A DNA stretch of 64,000 nucleotides from Macrophomina tecta (taxonomy: Eukaryota; Ascomycota; Dothideomycetes; Botryosphaeriales; Botryosphaeriaceae), in the NCBI GenBank assembly GCA_024180945.1, contig JAKSGN010000038.1, positions 2,356,001 through 2,420,000 on the forward strand. The letters run 5' to 3'. Below, in pieces: positions 1 through 12,300 of this stretch. The translations under genes and the position numbers were made by a program. Under the pieces are notes generated by a model. The model saw nothing but the letters and a program-made list of their open reading frames with translations, had not been told where the DNA came from and did not search any database. Position 1 is the stretch's first letter. Every line of letters begins with the position of its first letter.

Positions 1-663
1 GAGGCGCTGCCGAGTGGAGACGACTTGCCTTCTTTTACTCAGCTGGAGAAGATTGAGTACTTGGTGCGCTTACTTTCTTCGGATATCTCTGGCACGTTTT
101 TACCGATCATTGGCTGCAGTGGGCCTGCGTAAAAGAGTCTTTGAGGATTGCCATGCCAGTACCTGGGGTGCTACCGCGCCTGGTCCCAGAGCGACAACAG
201 CCTTTTGTTGTTGATGGGAAAATTGTGCCCTCGGGGGTGAGAAAATACCCATATGTTTCAAAGGCGAAACATGGCTAACGGCATATTACTTGTAGACTAT
301 TGTTGGTATGTCTGCTTACACGATGCACTATAGTACGGAGCTCTGGGGCAGGGATGCAAAGCTCTTTAATCCGGACCGCTGGCTAGGCCCGAACGGGAAG
401 CAGCTCGACTCGTATCTATGTACATTTAGTAAAGGAGCAAGGCAGTGCATTGGAATCAAGTAAGTCTTTTTGTGCACATGGGACCGATTAATCACTTACA
501 TGTTTGCTTTTATAGTGTCGCGCACACAGAGGCCACAATGGTAATGGCATACTTGTTCCGGAATTTTGACATGAATCTTAAAACCAACGAGTTTAGACAT
601 CGGGACAGCTTTACTCAGCAAGTACTTAAGCCTGGCGTTCTGGTGGAGTTTACTCCTTTGTAA
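1..663 (+). CDS. cytochrome P450 monooxygenase, C-terminal part (5' end outside window)
   Basis: Only the last third is present. Splicing out three short introns (about 64-119, 237-295, 460-515) gives one open frame. It carries the P450 K-helix ExxR region (VKESLRIAM), the PERF-like stretch (FNPDRWLGPNG) and the heme-binding loop FSKGARQCIGIN, whose Cys ligates the heme iron. The chain ends ...VLVEFTPL with stop at 661-663. The style matches fungal microsomal class II P450s of secondary metabolism or detoxification, which take electrons from P450 reductase at the ER. The N-terminal membrane anchor lies upstream of the window. Substrate cannot be inferred. The neighbour at 0.8-1.8 kb, tail to tail, is a decayed SDR reductase. 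Confidence 0.9.
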
Positions 664-799
664 AGAAGCTGAACGTGGGATACGTCGGACTTACTACACG
701 CAGACTCAGTCTTTTACTTGAGCGCGCATATCAAGAACGCTTAATTTAAGTAACTACAAAGAGAATTTGCCATTCAACAGACCATAAGCACGTTCCGTT

Positions 800-1830
800 T
801 TATCCCCGTACTTCAGCCCCCAACTCTTTTCCAAGCCTAAGACCATTTTACGCAGTGCCAAGTAGATCATTCTTCGCCTTCTCAATGCTAGTCCTCCACA
901 TCACTCCATACTTCCTAGGGTCCCCTTCTGGTACGTTCTCCTCCAAGTCCGGAAACCTTTTCCTGGGAATAGCCATCACCTTCTAGCCCGTCGCCGTGCC
1001 ATCTCCGCAAACCGAATACCCCTATCTACGAGCAGCCTCCATCTCCACTGCCTTTAAATGCGTCTCTGCCAGATCCCTCACATCAGCGGATGCCGGGGCT
1101 CGAAAAGTAGGAACCTCATCTTGATTGCTAGATACCAGGCAGTGCATAATCGCAGGCGTAAAGCTGAGCTCCTCAATGGATGCGATCGGCGAGATCTGCG
1201 GACCAAAAACCGAAGGCGGCGCGACATTCGTAACAGTCCAGTGTGGGGAGTGCTTCTCAACCAGCGTACTCGGTCGAGGGACGGCCGGCGAGCAGTTTCG
1301 ATGCAGCGTTGGCTATGCCCAGATAACCAGATCTAACGGCGACATCGTAATCGATATCCACCCAATCGGTTTCGGTGAAGGCTTTGTCCCCAAGAACTTG
1401 CCGGAGGAGAAGGGATGACAGCGGCCATGGACCGTGTGATGACCACACAGCGGACACTGGGCCAGTGGTGGTATGCGGAGGAAAGGAGATTAATCGTTCC
1501 TGGATGGCGGAATTAAGTGCGACTCGGACTACATCGGTGGAATCGCTAAGAAGAAGGCGGTTGGCGATGTGGGATGATACCGGTTATTGGCAGCTTCGTC
1601 GAAGGTGTTTGGAGTCGTGAAGTCTGGTACTGTGACTAAGGAAATTTGAGACTGACAGCTCGGGAAAGCCTTGGCAAGTAGGTCAGGAAATTTTCTACCG
1701 CTGGACTGCGAACGGACGGCGACACGGGTATTGTAGCCGCGAGCGAGGAAAGAGATCAAGACATGGGCTCCAACATGTCCAGAACTGCCTGAGGAGAACA
1801 TTTTGAGAAGAAGGGCCCCTTGCTAGCCAA
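800..1830 (-). pseudogene. decayed NAD(P)-dependent SDR / aldehyde-reductase-like gene
   Basis: Fragments in different frames of the minus strand line up with the extended-SDR ketoreductase family. The N-terminal Rossmann region is readable (SSGHVGAHVLISFLARGY, GxxGxxG-like). Next come KAFTETDWVDIDYD and HSPHWTVTNVAPPSVFGPQI, then APASADVRDLAETHLKAVE and CGDGTATG. The frame shifts near 1260-1270 and again after about 1580. In-frame stops interrupt the C-terminal part at several points, for example just after KAVEMEAARR. No GT-AG introns repair these breaks, so this is a pseudogene. It would have reduced a carbonyl using NADPH. It lies tail to tail with the P450, as in fungal metabolite clusters. 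Confidence 0.8.
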
Positions 1831-2663
1831 TATTGGAAGAATTGCGGCTGTAAATGTGTATGACAGACTGTGGCCGCATGTTTGTCTGCTTTTATCAGCC
1901 CGAAGTATCATGGCTGCCAGCCCCTGTCGGTTTCCAGAAAAGGTGATGTCGTATTCGTACCCAGATATGTACATGGCTCGCACCGGTTGGTTCGAAATAG
2001 CAGATGCAAGGGATCGATACATGCTGGAGCGGTATCCTGCTGAAAGCTTGATCCAAAGGTCCCGTCAGGGGCCCAGACCCGACAAAGGAGAGCTTGTGCG
2101 GATATGGAATCGTCGGAGAATGGAGCCATGGGGCGGGACGGGCTATTCCAGAGCCCCAAGTGGACGTGGCAGACTTGAACGAATCCGATGCGGCAATACA
2201 CAGGAGGTAGAGGGGGTGGAAGGGTTGGAGAGAGGTTGGGCCGCCGGTGGAATCGGGCCTAGTGGGGGTGACGAAAAGGGAATGGCTCCCGATGAGGCAA
2301 CTTTCAGCCAGAACCCTGCATGTCTCAGGCCTCATCAGCTGTCAGCCACGCTCATATGACGCCGCTTCTTCTTCTTCTTCTCTCCACTGTGCTCTTGCAT
2401 GTGCTTTCATTGCCTCGTTCCTCGACTTCTGCTACTCACAATTCGGCCGAGTCCTTTCGCGTTGAGACATGCTCAAGCTGGGCGCACTCTTGATGATTCC
2501 ACTCGTCCTCTGAACGTCCGATGGCGAACACCTCATTGGCCTCTTCCCTTTGCTCTCTGGGACAAAACACGCTGGCCTTATGCAGTTGAGTGTTAGCAGT
2601 TGACTTGCGCCGCCTTCCTGCCACGCTCACCTTGCGTCTTGCTCTTGGCATGCCCGCTTCCAT
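1831..2663. other. intergenic, no gene recognised
   Basis: About 0.8 kb upstream of the SDR pseudogene. Overlapping open frames occur on both strands, but none has a recognisable motif, a consistent intron pattern or a convincing start. Confidence 0.5.
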
Positions 2664-3167
2664 TCAACCCTCGGGCTCCTCCTCGGCCTCGAGTATGCAG
2701 TCGATCATGCCATCCAGCCCCTGCTCGACCTCCTCTTCGCTCAGCCACTCCATCTCCCGCAATAGCCGCATGCCCTTCTCAACCCACGATTGGCAATTGA
2801 ACTCGCGGTCCGAATTTTCGATGGGCACTCCGGCAAGCAGTTGCACCACCTCACTCTTGGTCGTTTCTTTCCGCAGCGTGCCTACCAGCACATCCTTCAC
2901 CAGCGTGCCTCCCGCGTCGTGGCTGGGGTCGTAGTTGTCCCACACCTGGAACCCCAGCTCACCCGGAGGCCCGGTGACGTGGACGACCAGCGTGGTGCCT
3001 GCGGGACCGTCGGAATCCTCGGGGAAGAGCGGGCGGAAGCTGAGAGCCGTGTGTCGATGTCTCTGGTAGTCCAACGGCTCGCCCTTGAAGATGAGAATGC
3101 TCACGCAGATGGGCGAGGCTGGCTGGGCGTCGTCCAACAGACGGTGCTGATCAGGTTCCGACGACAT
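2664..3167 (-). CDS. conserved fungal protein of unknown function (167 aa)
   Basis: Single-exon gene of 167 codons starting at ATG 3167 (MSSEPDQHRL). I do not recognise a named domain. The pattern resembles small fungal proteins with a central beta-rich core (TTLVVHVTGPPGELGFQV, LVKDVLVGTLRKE) followed by a DREFNCQSWVEKGMRLLRE helix. They end in an acidic tail (GLDGMIDCILEAEEE). The invariant-looking Asn-Cys-Gln-x-Trp recalls a catalytic Cys, but that is inference. There is no signal peptide or membrane segment. Codon use is GC-rich like the neighbouring real genes. Moderately sure it is a gene; function unknown. Confidence 0.7.
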   Translation of the reverse strand: MSSEPDQHRLLDDAQPASPICVSILIFKGEPLDYQRHRHTALSFRPLFPEDSDGPAGTTLVVHVTGPPGELGFQVWDNYDPSHDAGGTLVKDVLVGTLRKETTKSEVVQLLAGVPIENSDREFNCQSWVEKGMRLLREMEWLSEEEVEQGLDGMIDCILEAEEEPEG

Positions 3168-4963
3168 GGTTTCGGGTCGCGTGCCAGCTCGAAGAAAAAA
3201 TCTTGTGAGGGCAGCTTCGACTCCTTTTGTGCCGTCTCTTCAGTCGTTGCCGTCGAGGCCCGGGCCAGCATCCGGTTCGGATTACTTTATGCTTGGGATG
3301 ACGGGGAGGGGATGGGAGCGAGGCAAGTTTCCACAGCCCCGTTGTTCCATCTATTCTCGAATCGGGTGGTGCGATGTCTCAGCTGCCTGAGGACGCCCAA
3401 CCCGCACGACCGGGCGGCGGCCCCTGGGTTGATTGGCCCCTCAGGCGCTTGACCGAGTCAGTGCTTGCTGCCGTCTGCTCCCGCGGATTCGCTCGCCTGA
3501 GCTTGCGGCTGGTCCCGCACGTTGCTCCATCAATAGCGATTACAGGGTATATTTCCTATTTCAGCACCTCTCGCCTCAGTTATTTCCGTGGAGGACGCGT
3601 TGCCTGCTCGTACCGCCCCCTCCGCGCTTCGACGATCTGGCGTCCGACAAAAATGGCTGCTTGTTCATGCCGTGCCCGCTTCACACGGCCCCACCAGGTG
3701 ACGGCATGCCGGGCTCAGACAGGCCGAAGCCGCCGCCGCGGTAGACACCCTCGAAGCACAGACGGCATGCCGGGAGATTGAGAGACACACTGGTCATCTG
3801 CAAGACAAGCACCCGAGGACCGCCTTCCCCGAAGATCCATTCCACATCCAATTTTGGCCAGGGTCCGCCAACCGGCGCGTGGTGCCAATACTTGCGGCCG
3901 TTTGCCGATTCTTTTTTTGACTTCTCCCCTTCCGTCTCCCCTGCTGTGACCGAGAGCCGGATCGTCAAACATGCGCTTCCGGAAGAGACTCCGGACGCCG
4001 AGGGCTGCAAGGACAGTGATCCCGGCCCAGACATAATTCCCCAAGCGCACCGAACGGTAGCAAGATCATCTTGCTCTGACGTGCGCCGCACGCTTTCTAT
4101 CGCGCCGTTGAAGCCAGTTCTCCGCAGTATCAAAACGGCTGATCATCATGTGGATCTTTCCATCCGCGTCTCGTCATCTCGCTTACCCAGCACTACCGAA
4201 CTTCGTGCTTGTCAGCCGCTGCTCTCATTACCGACAGCCGCCTTGAACTTTATTTCTCATGGCTTTGAATCGTCGAGCTGCATTTTGTTCGCGAAATGAC
4301 GTGCGTGCTGCGTTTGTCGGCTGCGCAGCTTCGGATGCACCACCTTTCATTTTCCTTTTTTAGCCACCATTCTATCCAGACCTGCCTTTTCCGTTTAACC
4401 TACGACGCCTCGCAATTTGCCGAACCGCTCATTCAGGCACCCGAAGTTTTCGATCGGAGCCATCACATATCCCTGGGTTTACGACAAGGCCCATATCGAC
4501 TACTGCCATGATCCCCCCCGAAGATCCGGAGTCTTCCTTCGAGCAATGAATCGCAGCATGTACAGTGACGCAATCACCTTTTTTGACTTTGTCGATACGC
4601 TTCAAGTACCGGAGAAGCATGCCTTAAATGGGATCTTGAAGCAAGAACAAAGCCACAAGAACACAGGGCATCAGAAGTAAATTGAGGCAGGCAAAAACAA
4701 AAATACACTCTGCAGCGCGGTCAATGTATGACTAAGTTCGCTTCTTCCTGCCCCGAGAGCATTGCCTCGGTGGCAATTGGATTGGCCGATAAAGCACCTT
4801 CCCCAGGACCCTGACGACATAACCAGTACCCCCTTATTGAGTTTATTATAGCAACCGCATCGCCAATCTGACCTCGTATTACGAATATCAGGCTCGCTTC
4901 TCCTCGCTAAAGACCCTGGACCATGGAACGGGGAGAACGACACAGTCGCCCCGCCGTTATCAC

Positions 4964-4980
4964 TTTTTTTTTTTTTTTTT
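4964..4980. repeat. T17 homopolymer
   Basis: Uninterrupted run of 17 T in non-coding DNA. Confidence 0.95.
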
Positions 4981-5219
4981 GGTAGACTCTTTCAGGAAGC
5001 TCAACCCACAGAGGTCTCGCTTCAACGCATGCGTGACCATAATGATCATCCTTACCATCCTTCCGACACTATTGATTGTTGATCTTATCCATTGCTCGTG
5101 GCAATGATCAACAGGGACCGTGTACGGGGGCAACACGGAAACGAGCTCGAACCAGCATATTTGAGTATTGGCTGCGTCAACATGACCCTATGGCGTGTTG
5201 CGCTCATTGAACAAAGAAC

Positions 5220-5236
5220 AAAAAAAAAAAAAAAAA
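5220..5236. repeat. A17 homopolymer
   Basis: Uninterrupted run of 17 A in non-coding DNA. Confidence 0.95.
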
Positions 5237-6153
5237 GGCGTCAGGGCCGATCAAGTTTTTCTGGTCACGCCTTGCTGATCTCAACGGCAAGCCACCCGTA
5301 TTGTTTCTCCCTCGTCAGCTCCTTGAAGAGTTCGTTCAGTAATCCTTCCGTCTTTTCTATCCACAGCTGCTATCGATGATCTGCGCGCTTGGCATGCATG
5401 AACAGTCGAGCTTGGCTTTCATCATCGCCACTATCGTGTGAATCAGCTGATTGCCAAGGAACACTATGCGATACGTCACCAGCTTGCGGCAGAAAGCCGA
5501 CTACTTTCGCGATGCCGAAAGTCAGGTGAGAGTATTGTCATTCGACTTGAGACTGCTGTGACAGCTCACTGCTCTGATACGCACTCATGGAAACTGAGTA
5601 AAAAGAATCTGCTGTTATGGCGACGAGCTACTTCTCGTTCGTGTCTGGTCATGCATGGCACAGTTGTAGGTAAATGAAATTGGCCTCGGATCGAACAGGC
5701 TGTGGAGAGGTAAAGTAATTATCTGAATGTTGATGTGTTTGAACACTAGGGATAGTTGCACTCGATCGACTGCTTCAACTGTCCATAAGCTTTGCAGCAC
5801 ATGCTGGTGCACTTGCTGTCGCTCGCTCACTAGTTTGCAGAGCTGGGTTGTAATCTTCTGCCATTTACTATAAAAGGTGCTTTGAGATTACCTGCATAGC
5901 CCAAGATGGGCGGAGTCCACCGCTCATTGCCTTTGGCAGCTGTGGGGAGTCGAAGCTTCCTGCACATAAATGTATGTGAATATTACGACACTTGCGTCCG
6001 GATGACTGCTTCGAACCAACCCAACACCCGTCCCTTTTCTCTCTCTCTCTCGCCCCCTTCTCTGAATCCACTCTACCTTGCGTTTCCCCCATTCGTAGAT
6101 TAGAAGATGGATATCGTCCTCTCATAATTCCTGGTATTTTTTCTCTGAAAGGC

Positions 6154-6173
6154 AAAAAAAAAAAAAAAAAAAA
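6154..6173. repeat. A20 homopolymer
   Basis: Uninterrupted run of 20 A, about 170 bp beyond the MCM7 stop codon. Confidence 0.95.
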
Positions 6174-6345
6174 TACTCAGTGCCCACCTTACATACAGAG
6201 ACAACGCTGTTAATCCAACCAATCGACCACGGCCTCTTATCAGTCATCGAAAGATGTAACGCCCTCAAAAACGCCTGGCCCGCCTCCCTCTTTTATCATT
6301 TTCCGCCCACCGTGATGTATCTTTTCTTTCCGCCCTGGTCCTCAT

Positions 6346-8993
6346 CTACAAGTCCTCGTCCATACCGTCCTCGTCTGCCTCAATGAAGACCAACCGCGTA
6401 CCGTCGCCCGCAGTTTGCCACACCTATAGATTCCGTCAGTTATACTGCCTCCTGAGGCACCTGTGTTCTGTGAAGGAAGACTTACATCAAGCATAGCATA
6501 CTCATCAATAGCCTCCTTGAACTGGTCAGCGGTAAAGCCCTTGGCAAGCACTCTCTCTCTCACTCTCCTCAGGTCCAACTCGCCCGTCGCGCCATCTCCG
6601 ACAGCTGCCGCACCACTATCCTTCATCGCACGGATGAGGTGGTAGATCCGGGAAGCAGGCGTCTGATCGGCGCCGCGCTGGCGGTCGTCCTGGTATAGCG
6701 AGGCCTTGCTGACCTCAATCAGACGCAGCGCCTCGTCGACATCCTCGATGATGACCGTCTCGGCGAAGCGGAGACGAGCGAGGGCCTGCGCGATACGGAG
6801 GACGCCGAGCAAAGTACGGGGAGAGGTGTGCGTGAAGGCACGACGCTGCGACTCGTCGCGGGCTTGTTGTTGGCGCATGCGGACATACGCGCCGACCATG
6901 TAGTCCGAGACTTCCTGCGGGACGGTTGGGCGGAAGGAACGCGCGCGGGCAACCCATTGACGGACTTCGTGAGGGGTGAAGACCGGGCCGCTGCCGTTGC
7001 CGGCGGTCTCGGGGTGCTTGTTGTGGATGTGGACATGCGTGACGTGGCGAGCAAGCTCCTCGTCGGCGTCGCGGGAAGGGGTATCAAGGATGAGGAAAAG
7101 AACATCAAAACGAGAGAGCAACGCAGCAGGGAGGTTGATGTTCTCGACAGGCGAGATGCGAGGGTTGTAGCGGCCATAAAGCGGGTTGGCGGCTGCAAGA
7201 ATCGATGTGCGAGCGTTGAGGGTGGTAGTAATTCCAGCTTTGCTGATAGAGATGGTCTGTTGCTCCATGACTTCGTGAATAGCAGTGCGATCCGAGTCGT
7301 CCATCTTATCGAATTCATCGATACAGCACATGCCGTTATCAGCGAGGACAAGGGCACCGCCTTCAAGAACCATTTCATCCGTAACGGGGTCACGCATGAC
7401 CGCTGCGGTCAAACCAACACCGCTGCTACCACGACCAGTAGTGTAAACGCCGCGGGGAGCAACCTTGGTGATGTACTTGAGAAGCTGAGATTTGGCAACA
7501 CCAGGATCACCCATCAAGCAGACGTTGATGTCGCCACGGATACGCATGCCATCTCCCATTTCCTTAGTAACACCGCCAATAAGCTGCAGCAGCAGCGCCT
7601 TCTTTACATCCAGGTGACCGTAAATTTCAGGGGCAATGGAGCGCGAAAGATACTCGTAGAGCTGGCCGGACCTCTCCAACTCGTTCATGCGACGGATAGT
7701 GGGCTGAGCAAGCACAATGTCGTCGTAGGCCTTCTTGTGCTGGTTCACAAATTGCGCCTCGAGATACGTATCGGTGAGGAGACCAGCACGGATGGCCTTG
7801 AACCCGGTGTAGGGAGTAGGGAGGAAAATGCCGGCAATATCCACGACATCACCAGGGTTGACCTGGCGGACCAGTGGGCCATGTGCATGAATAGTTAATT
7901 GTCTGGGGATATGGCCGACGGGAACCTGGTCTGCCATTTCCTGAATCTTGATTTCTTGGAACGGCAGAAATTTCGAAGCGCGGGTAGAGAGAAATAGCTG
8001 GCCTCTGGCATTGTTCTCCTTGCATTCCTTGGACGGACACTCGACAAGAGGCGTGAATTGCTTTGCGGTAACGGGTTGGAAGATCTCGCAACCGCAACGG
8101 TCACACGAGTAGGCGTTGACCTGTACCGAAGGCTTCACGTCCGAGACCCTGGTCGCAATGCCCCGCACGGTAATGAGGTGGCCTAGATGTTCGCCGCGCA
8201 CTTGTCGCACCGCCAATGCCTTTGAGCCGCGCTCACTGCTCGATCCGGAGGGTGTGATGGGCTTGAAGTTGAGGGTATATCGCCTGGTAAGCTCCGCAGG
8301 GAAAATCGAGTCAGGGCTGGGGCCGGCGCCCTCAGCGTCGGCTGATTCTTGTATTCTCTCGTTACGCTTCGAACGCTGGGTCATGATGATGTCGAGCACA
8401 TCGTCCTTGAAGCTATACTAGGATTTAGGGCAGATACCCAAGGGCTGGAACAAGCATCTTACCTCGGCTCAGACGTAGGCTCAGGCATAACCTTGTCCAC
8501 TGCTCTTGAGAAGATGTCGATGTAATGGTGCGCGTTCCTCTCCACCGACTCGACAAGGCGCAGGTCCGGGCTGTCCTCGCCCAAGCTCTTTTCGTACTGG
8601 ATGGCCAAAGTCAGCAGCTGTGGTGTGCAGGATGACGGGCAATCGCACCTGATCCAGATCATCCAACTCTATCAGGACCTGATTGGCCTTGCGGTCAGCA
8701 ACGTCCTGGAGGAGCTGCATGTATTTGTGCTTGGGATCGCGCGAGCGGCGGGGCCTCTGAGGGCCAGTGTCGTCGGACTCGTCCATGAAATCGTAGTCCT
8801 CATCATCTCCATCGATCTGCAAGCCTTCGAGTGCGTCTGCTGCTTCGGTGGAGGAGGACTTGTAGTTGCGCAGGAAGTCCTCTAAGGCGGCTGCGGCGCA
8901 TGTTAGCTGTTGTTTTGGGCGGTGCAAAACATGCAGAAACGCACCCTGCTGCTCGCCATAGTGCACGGGAGACCGGTGGGTAAGAAGCGCCAT
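6346..8993 (-). CDS. MCM7: DNA replication licensing factor MCM7 (809 aa)
   Basis: Subunit of the nuclear MCM2-7 helicase that is loaded at origins and unwinds DNA in S phase. Five exons on the minus strand: 8945-8993, 8649-8890, 8463-8596, 6486-8412, 6346-6423. The four introns are 50-62 bp and all phases join, giving 809 residues, the usual length. Start [16 protein letters not shown] resembles Aspergillus MCM7. Zinc finger CDRC...CPSKEC lies near residues 245-271. Walker A GDPGVAKS is at about 443-450, Walker B CIDEFDKM at about 505-512 and the arginine finger SRFD at about 575-578. The stretch [17 protein letters not shown] is typical of MCM7. The C-terminus is acidic ([12 protein letters not shown]). 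It is divergent from PEX1. Confidence 0.97.
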
Positions 8994-9372
8994 GGCGCTA
9001 AAGGGCAAGAGGCTGCGGAGAGGACGAAGCGAGAGGCGGAATGGTCGCGGAGGGCGGGGTTTGGGAGGACGGTGAGGGTTGATGGGCTTTGGCGTCTTTG
9101 CGCGCACGAACGACAAGCGGCATTGAGAGAGCGCAGGATTCACGTTGGCGCGTCCAGACGCGTCTGCCGGCTGCGCGCGCGTTCTGCGCAACTGGGCGGG
9201 GGAGGCTGCCGGAATGGGCCGGGATACGGCGCACCGGACGGACAGGGCGCGCGGGGGCTCTCTGCGCGGAGCGGGCCGAGGTTCGTGACTGGAGCTGGTC
9301 GGACGCGGCTTCAAGCTTCACGGCCATGCGACACCATCCGCTCTCCTTCCAGCATCCCAAATCTCGCGAACC
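8994..9372. promoter_or_regulatory. shared MCM7 / PEX1 promoter with MCB-like site
   Basis: Only 379 bp separate the two start codons, so both promoters must lie here. ACGCGT at 9158-9163 equals the yeast MluI cell-cycle box bound by MBF, about 165 bp upstream of the MCM7 ATG. TTGGCGCG just beside it (about 9145-9152) resembles an E2F-type site. The sites are seen in the sequence; their function is inferred from S-phase gene regulation in yeasts. Confidence 0.5.
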
Positions 9373-12300
9373 ATGGCACCGGCGCCGAAGAAGCCCGCCT
9401 CAGTGCAGGCTGAGGTCGCCCTCCTGCACTCGCTGAAGAACTGCTTGGTCAACCTGCCTGCCTCGCTCGTCTCGGTCCTTGTGAACGCCAACACCGTGAG
9501 CTGCCCGCTGCCACTCCCCCCGCCGCCGCCGCCGCCGCCGCCCCGCTGACACCCCCCTCTAGGTTGCGCAGAACGTCGTCGTCGAGCTTACCTACCGTCA
9601 GCCCACTTCCGATAGCACCGCGACTTCCAATGGCTCCAAATCTGTCCAGAGATCCGTCTTCCTCGGCTGGACCGGCATGCAGGCCCAGCGCAAGCCTGCT
9701 CCCGTGGTAGGCAGAGATGGGATTGCCGGGAGCAGGGGCACGCCCATTGGCCGAGAACAGGATCTAGCCGTTGTCGAGCTGGATGCCACTTTTGGACGTC
9801 TGCTTGGTCTCAGCGACAGCCAGAAGGTATACCATACCGCGCAAGCACGACTGCACGAGGCGCTCATTGACCGGCGGTAGTAGGTCGGCATATTATTGCA
9901 TCTAGATCCCCCTCAGGCTCACACCATCAATATTGAGCCCCTGACGCCCGCCGACTGGGAGAGTACGTTGGCCAAGTCCTCTGCCCGTTCACCCGCACTA
10001 ATCCCATGCTTCCTCTAGTGATCGAGCTACATGCCCAATTCCTGGAGCTGAACTTCCTCTCCCAAGTCCGCGCCCTCCCAAATCCAGCTTTCTCTCCGCC
10101 TTCGGAATTCGAAAAGCAGCCCGCGCACCCTCTCACGCTCCATCTGTCTCCAACTTCCACCGCCAACATAATAGTAACATCGCTAGCCCCCTCCCCTCCG
10201 CCCGCGACTCCGTTCGTTAAGATTTCCCCCGACGCAGAAGTCATCGTTGCTCCCAAGACACGACAGAAACCTGGAAGGGGAGATAGCAGAAGCGTCGCTA
10301 GCACCAGTCGCAAGAGCCAGGGAGGCCGTAGTTCGGCCAGCACCGTCAGACGGCGGAGCAAAAAGGATGACGCCAGTAGTCGCGGGGCTATCTTCTTGCG
10401 CGGACTTGACCGTGGACTGGACAGCGACTGGTTCGATGATCTGGACGAGAACATGCAAAATGCAGGGCTAAGGGTGTGGGTGGATCCGGATATTCTTCAT
10501 CTCAAAGCCCTGCGAGGAGTGACATGGGTCTACGTCTCCATCGTCAAGCCTACCGGAATTCAAGAGCCCGTCGATCCACAAAAAGATGCAGAGGCCGAGA
10601 AGCCTGGTACAAAAATCGTCGCGCGTCTTGGTCCCTGGGATGATGCGCCTGATAGCCAGCATGTCGCAATCTCCTCGACTCTCTGCAAAGCGCTTGGAGC
10701 AGAGGGCTTGCTCGGTGGACTAGTGCGGATCGAGGCCGCTCCTGTTCAAGCGGGGAAATCCTCGCTCACGAAATCGAACCCCATCAGAGCCTTGAAAGTC
10801 TTCCCGTTTGCCACGGTTGCTGTTCAGCAGAATGCGGGCTTGAAATTTGGTGGCGAATCGAAGCAGGAAAAGGAGGAGGCAGCACATAATATCAGGGAGT
10901 TGTATGGCTCAGACCGCCTTAACGCTATTCTCGATGGCCCTCTGACATGTGGAATGGTGTTGCCACCCGTCGAAGGAAAGGAGACCTTATGGAGTGGAGC
11001 AATCCTCAGATTCGATCCACCGTCGAGTACGGCCCCTGAATCAACAAAGGCCCCTTCATGGCTTCTAGGCGCGGAGAAGAAAAACATACCACTGGAGGTT
11101 GAGGCTGAAATTAGCAAACCACCGAGCGCATTGCAGAGCTGGTCGCCGGGCGAAGCACTCCCGCCAGTGCCTCCAACATTGGTTGGCATAGACGCGCTCA
11201 TTGGGCAATTGATGTCTCACCTCACGCATTCCTCATCTGTATTACTGACAGGTGGCCTTGGTGCTGGTAAGACTGGTTTGGCTCAACTTCTCGCTCATCG
11301 TCTGCGGAGTGAATGTCTCTACCACACGGCATATTTCCCTTGCCGGTCACTCGTCACAGATGAAACTCGCGTGTCCACCATCAAGGAGACCCTAAACAGA
11401 CTTTTTGCTGCTGCTGCGTGGGGCGCCAGGCTTGGAGGGCATGCAGTCGTCATTCTCGATGATCTGGACAAGCTCTGTCCCGTTGAAACTGAGCTGCAGG
11501 TTGGAGGCGAGAATGGTAGGAGCAGGCACATTAGTGAAAGTGTATGCTCCATTGTCAAGCAATATTGTTCGACGGACTCTGGAGTTGTTCTCCTTGCTAC
11601 TGGTCAGAGCAAGGAGGCGGTCCACAATGTCATCATTGGGGGGCACGTCGTTCGCGAGATTGTTTCTCTGAAAGCTCCGAATAAGGAGGGCCGAAGGAAA
11701 GTCTTGGAGAAACTCGTCATCCAGCGAGACAGCGAAAAAGGGGCATCGCCCAATCTGAATGTTACAGATAGTCATGCTGCGCCCCACCACGACGCCAATG
11801 CCTGGATGGATGGCTCTGTATCAGCAGGCAGCAGGCCCAGCACTTCTCACGGAACAGAGACCAAGGATGGGTTTTTGGTCGACCCCAACATCGATTTCTT
11901 AGACATTGCCGGGCAGACGGACGGATACATGCCAGGAGATTTGGTTCTCCTTGTGTCTCGAGCGAGGAGCGAATCGCTGATCCGCTCTGTCAGCGACACT
12001 TCTCTCTCAGCTTCCGATCCAGTTACACTGACTCAAGACGACTTCACCCGTGCTCTCGACGGTTTTACGCCCGCTTCTCTTCGTAACGTTACTCTCCAGT
12101 CCAGCACCACACGCTGGGACTCCATCGGTGGCCTTCATGCCACCCGCCAAACTCTCCTCGAAACCCTCCAATATCCTACCACGTACGCCCCCATCTTTGC
12201 GCAATGCCCGCTTCGCCTACGATCCGGACTGCTCCTTTACGGCTATCCCGGTTGCGGCAAGACTCTCCTTGCCTCCGCCGTTGCCGGCGAATGTGGCCTT

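Larger units (their letters stand above)
3168..6345. other. 3.2-kb intergenic region with three A/T homopolymers
   Basis: No protein gene supported. The open frames here are short, mutually overlapping and without motifs. The stretch holds a 17-nt T run (4964-4980), a 17-nt A run (5220-5236) and a 20-nt A run (6154-6173). It separates the unknown at 2.7 kb from the 3' end of MCM7. Confidence 0.5.

Noticed and set aside
1895..2335. minus-strand frame upstream of the SDR pseudogene
   Set aside because: No similarity to the SDR N-terminus or other family; likely chance.
3715..4050. minus-strand frame with a membrane-like start (LGNYVWAGITVLAALGV)
   Set aside because: No ATG start in the frame, low complexity afterwards, no homolog pattern recognised.
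4417..4680. 87-codon plus-strand frame (MPNRSFRHPKFSIGA...)
   Set aside because: Composition is protein-like but there is no motif, and frames of similar size overlap on the opposite strand.
6828..7898. 356-codon plus-strand frame opposite MCM7
   Set aside because: Antisense of the MCM7 ATPase core; no independent motif.
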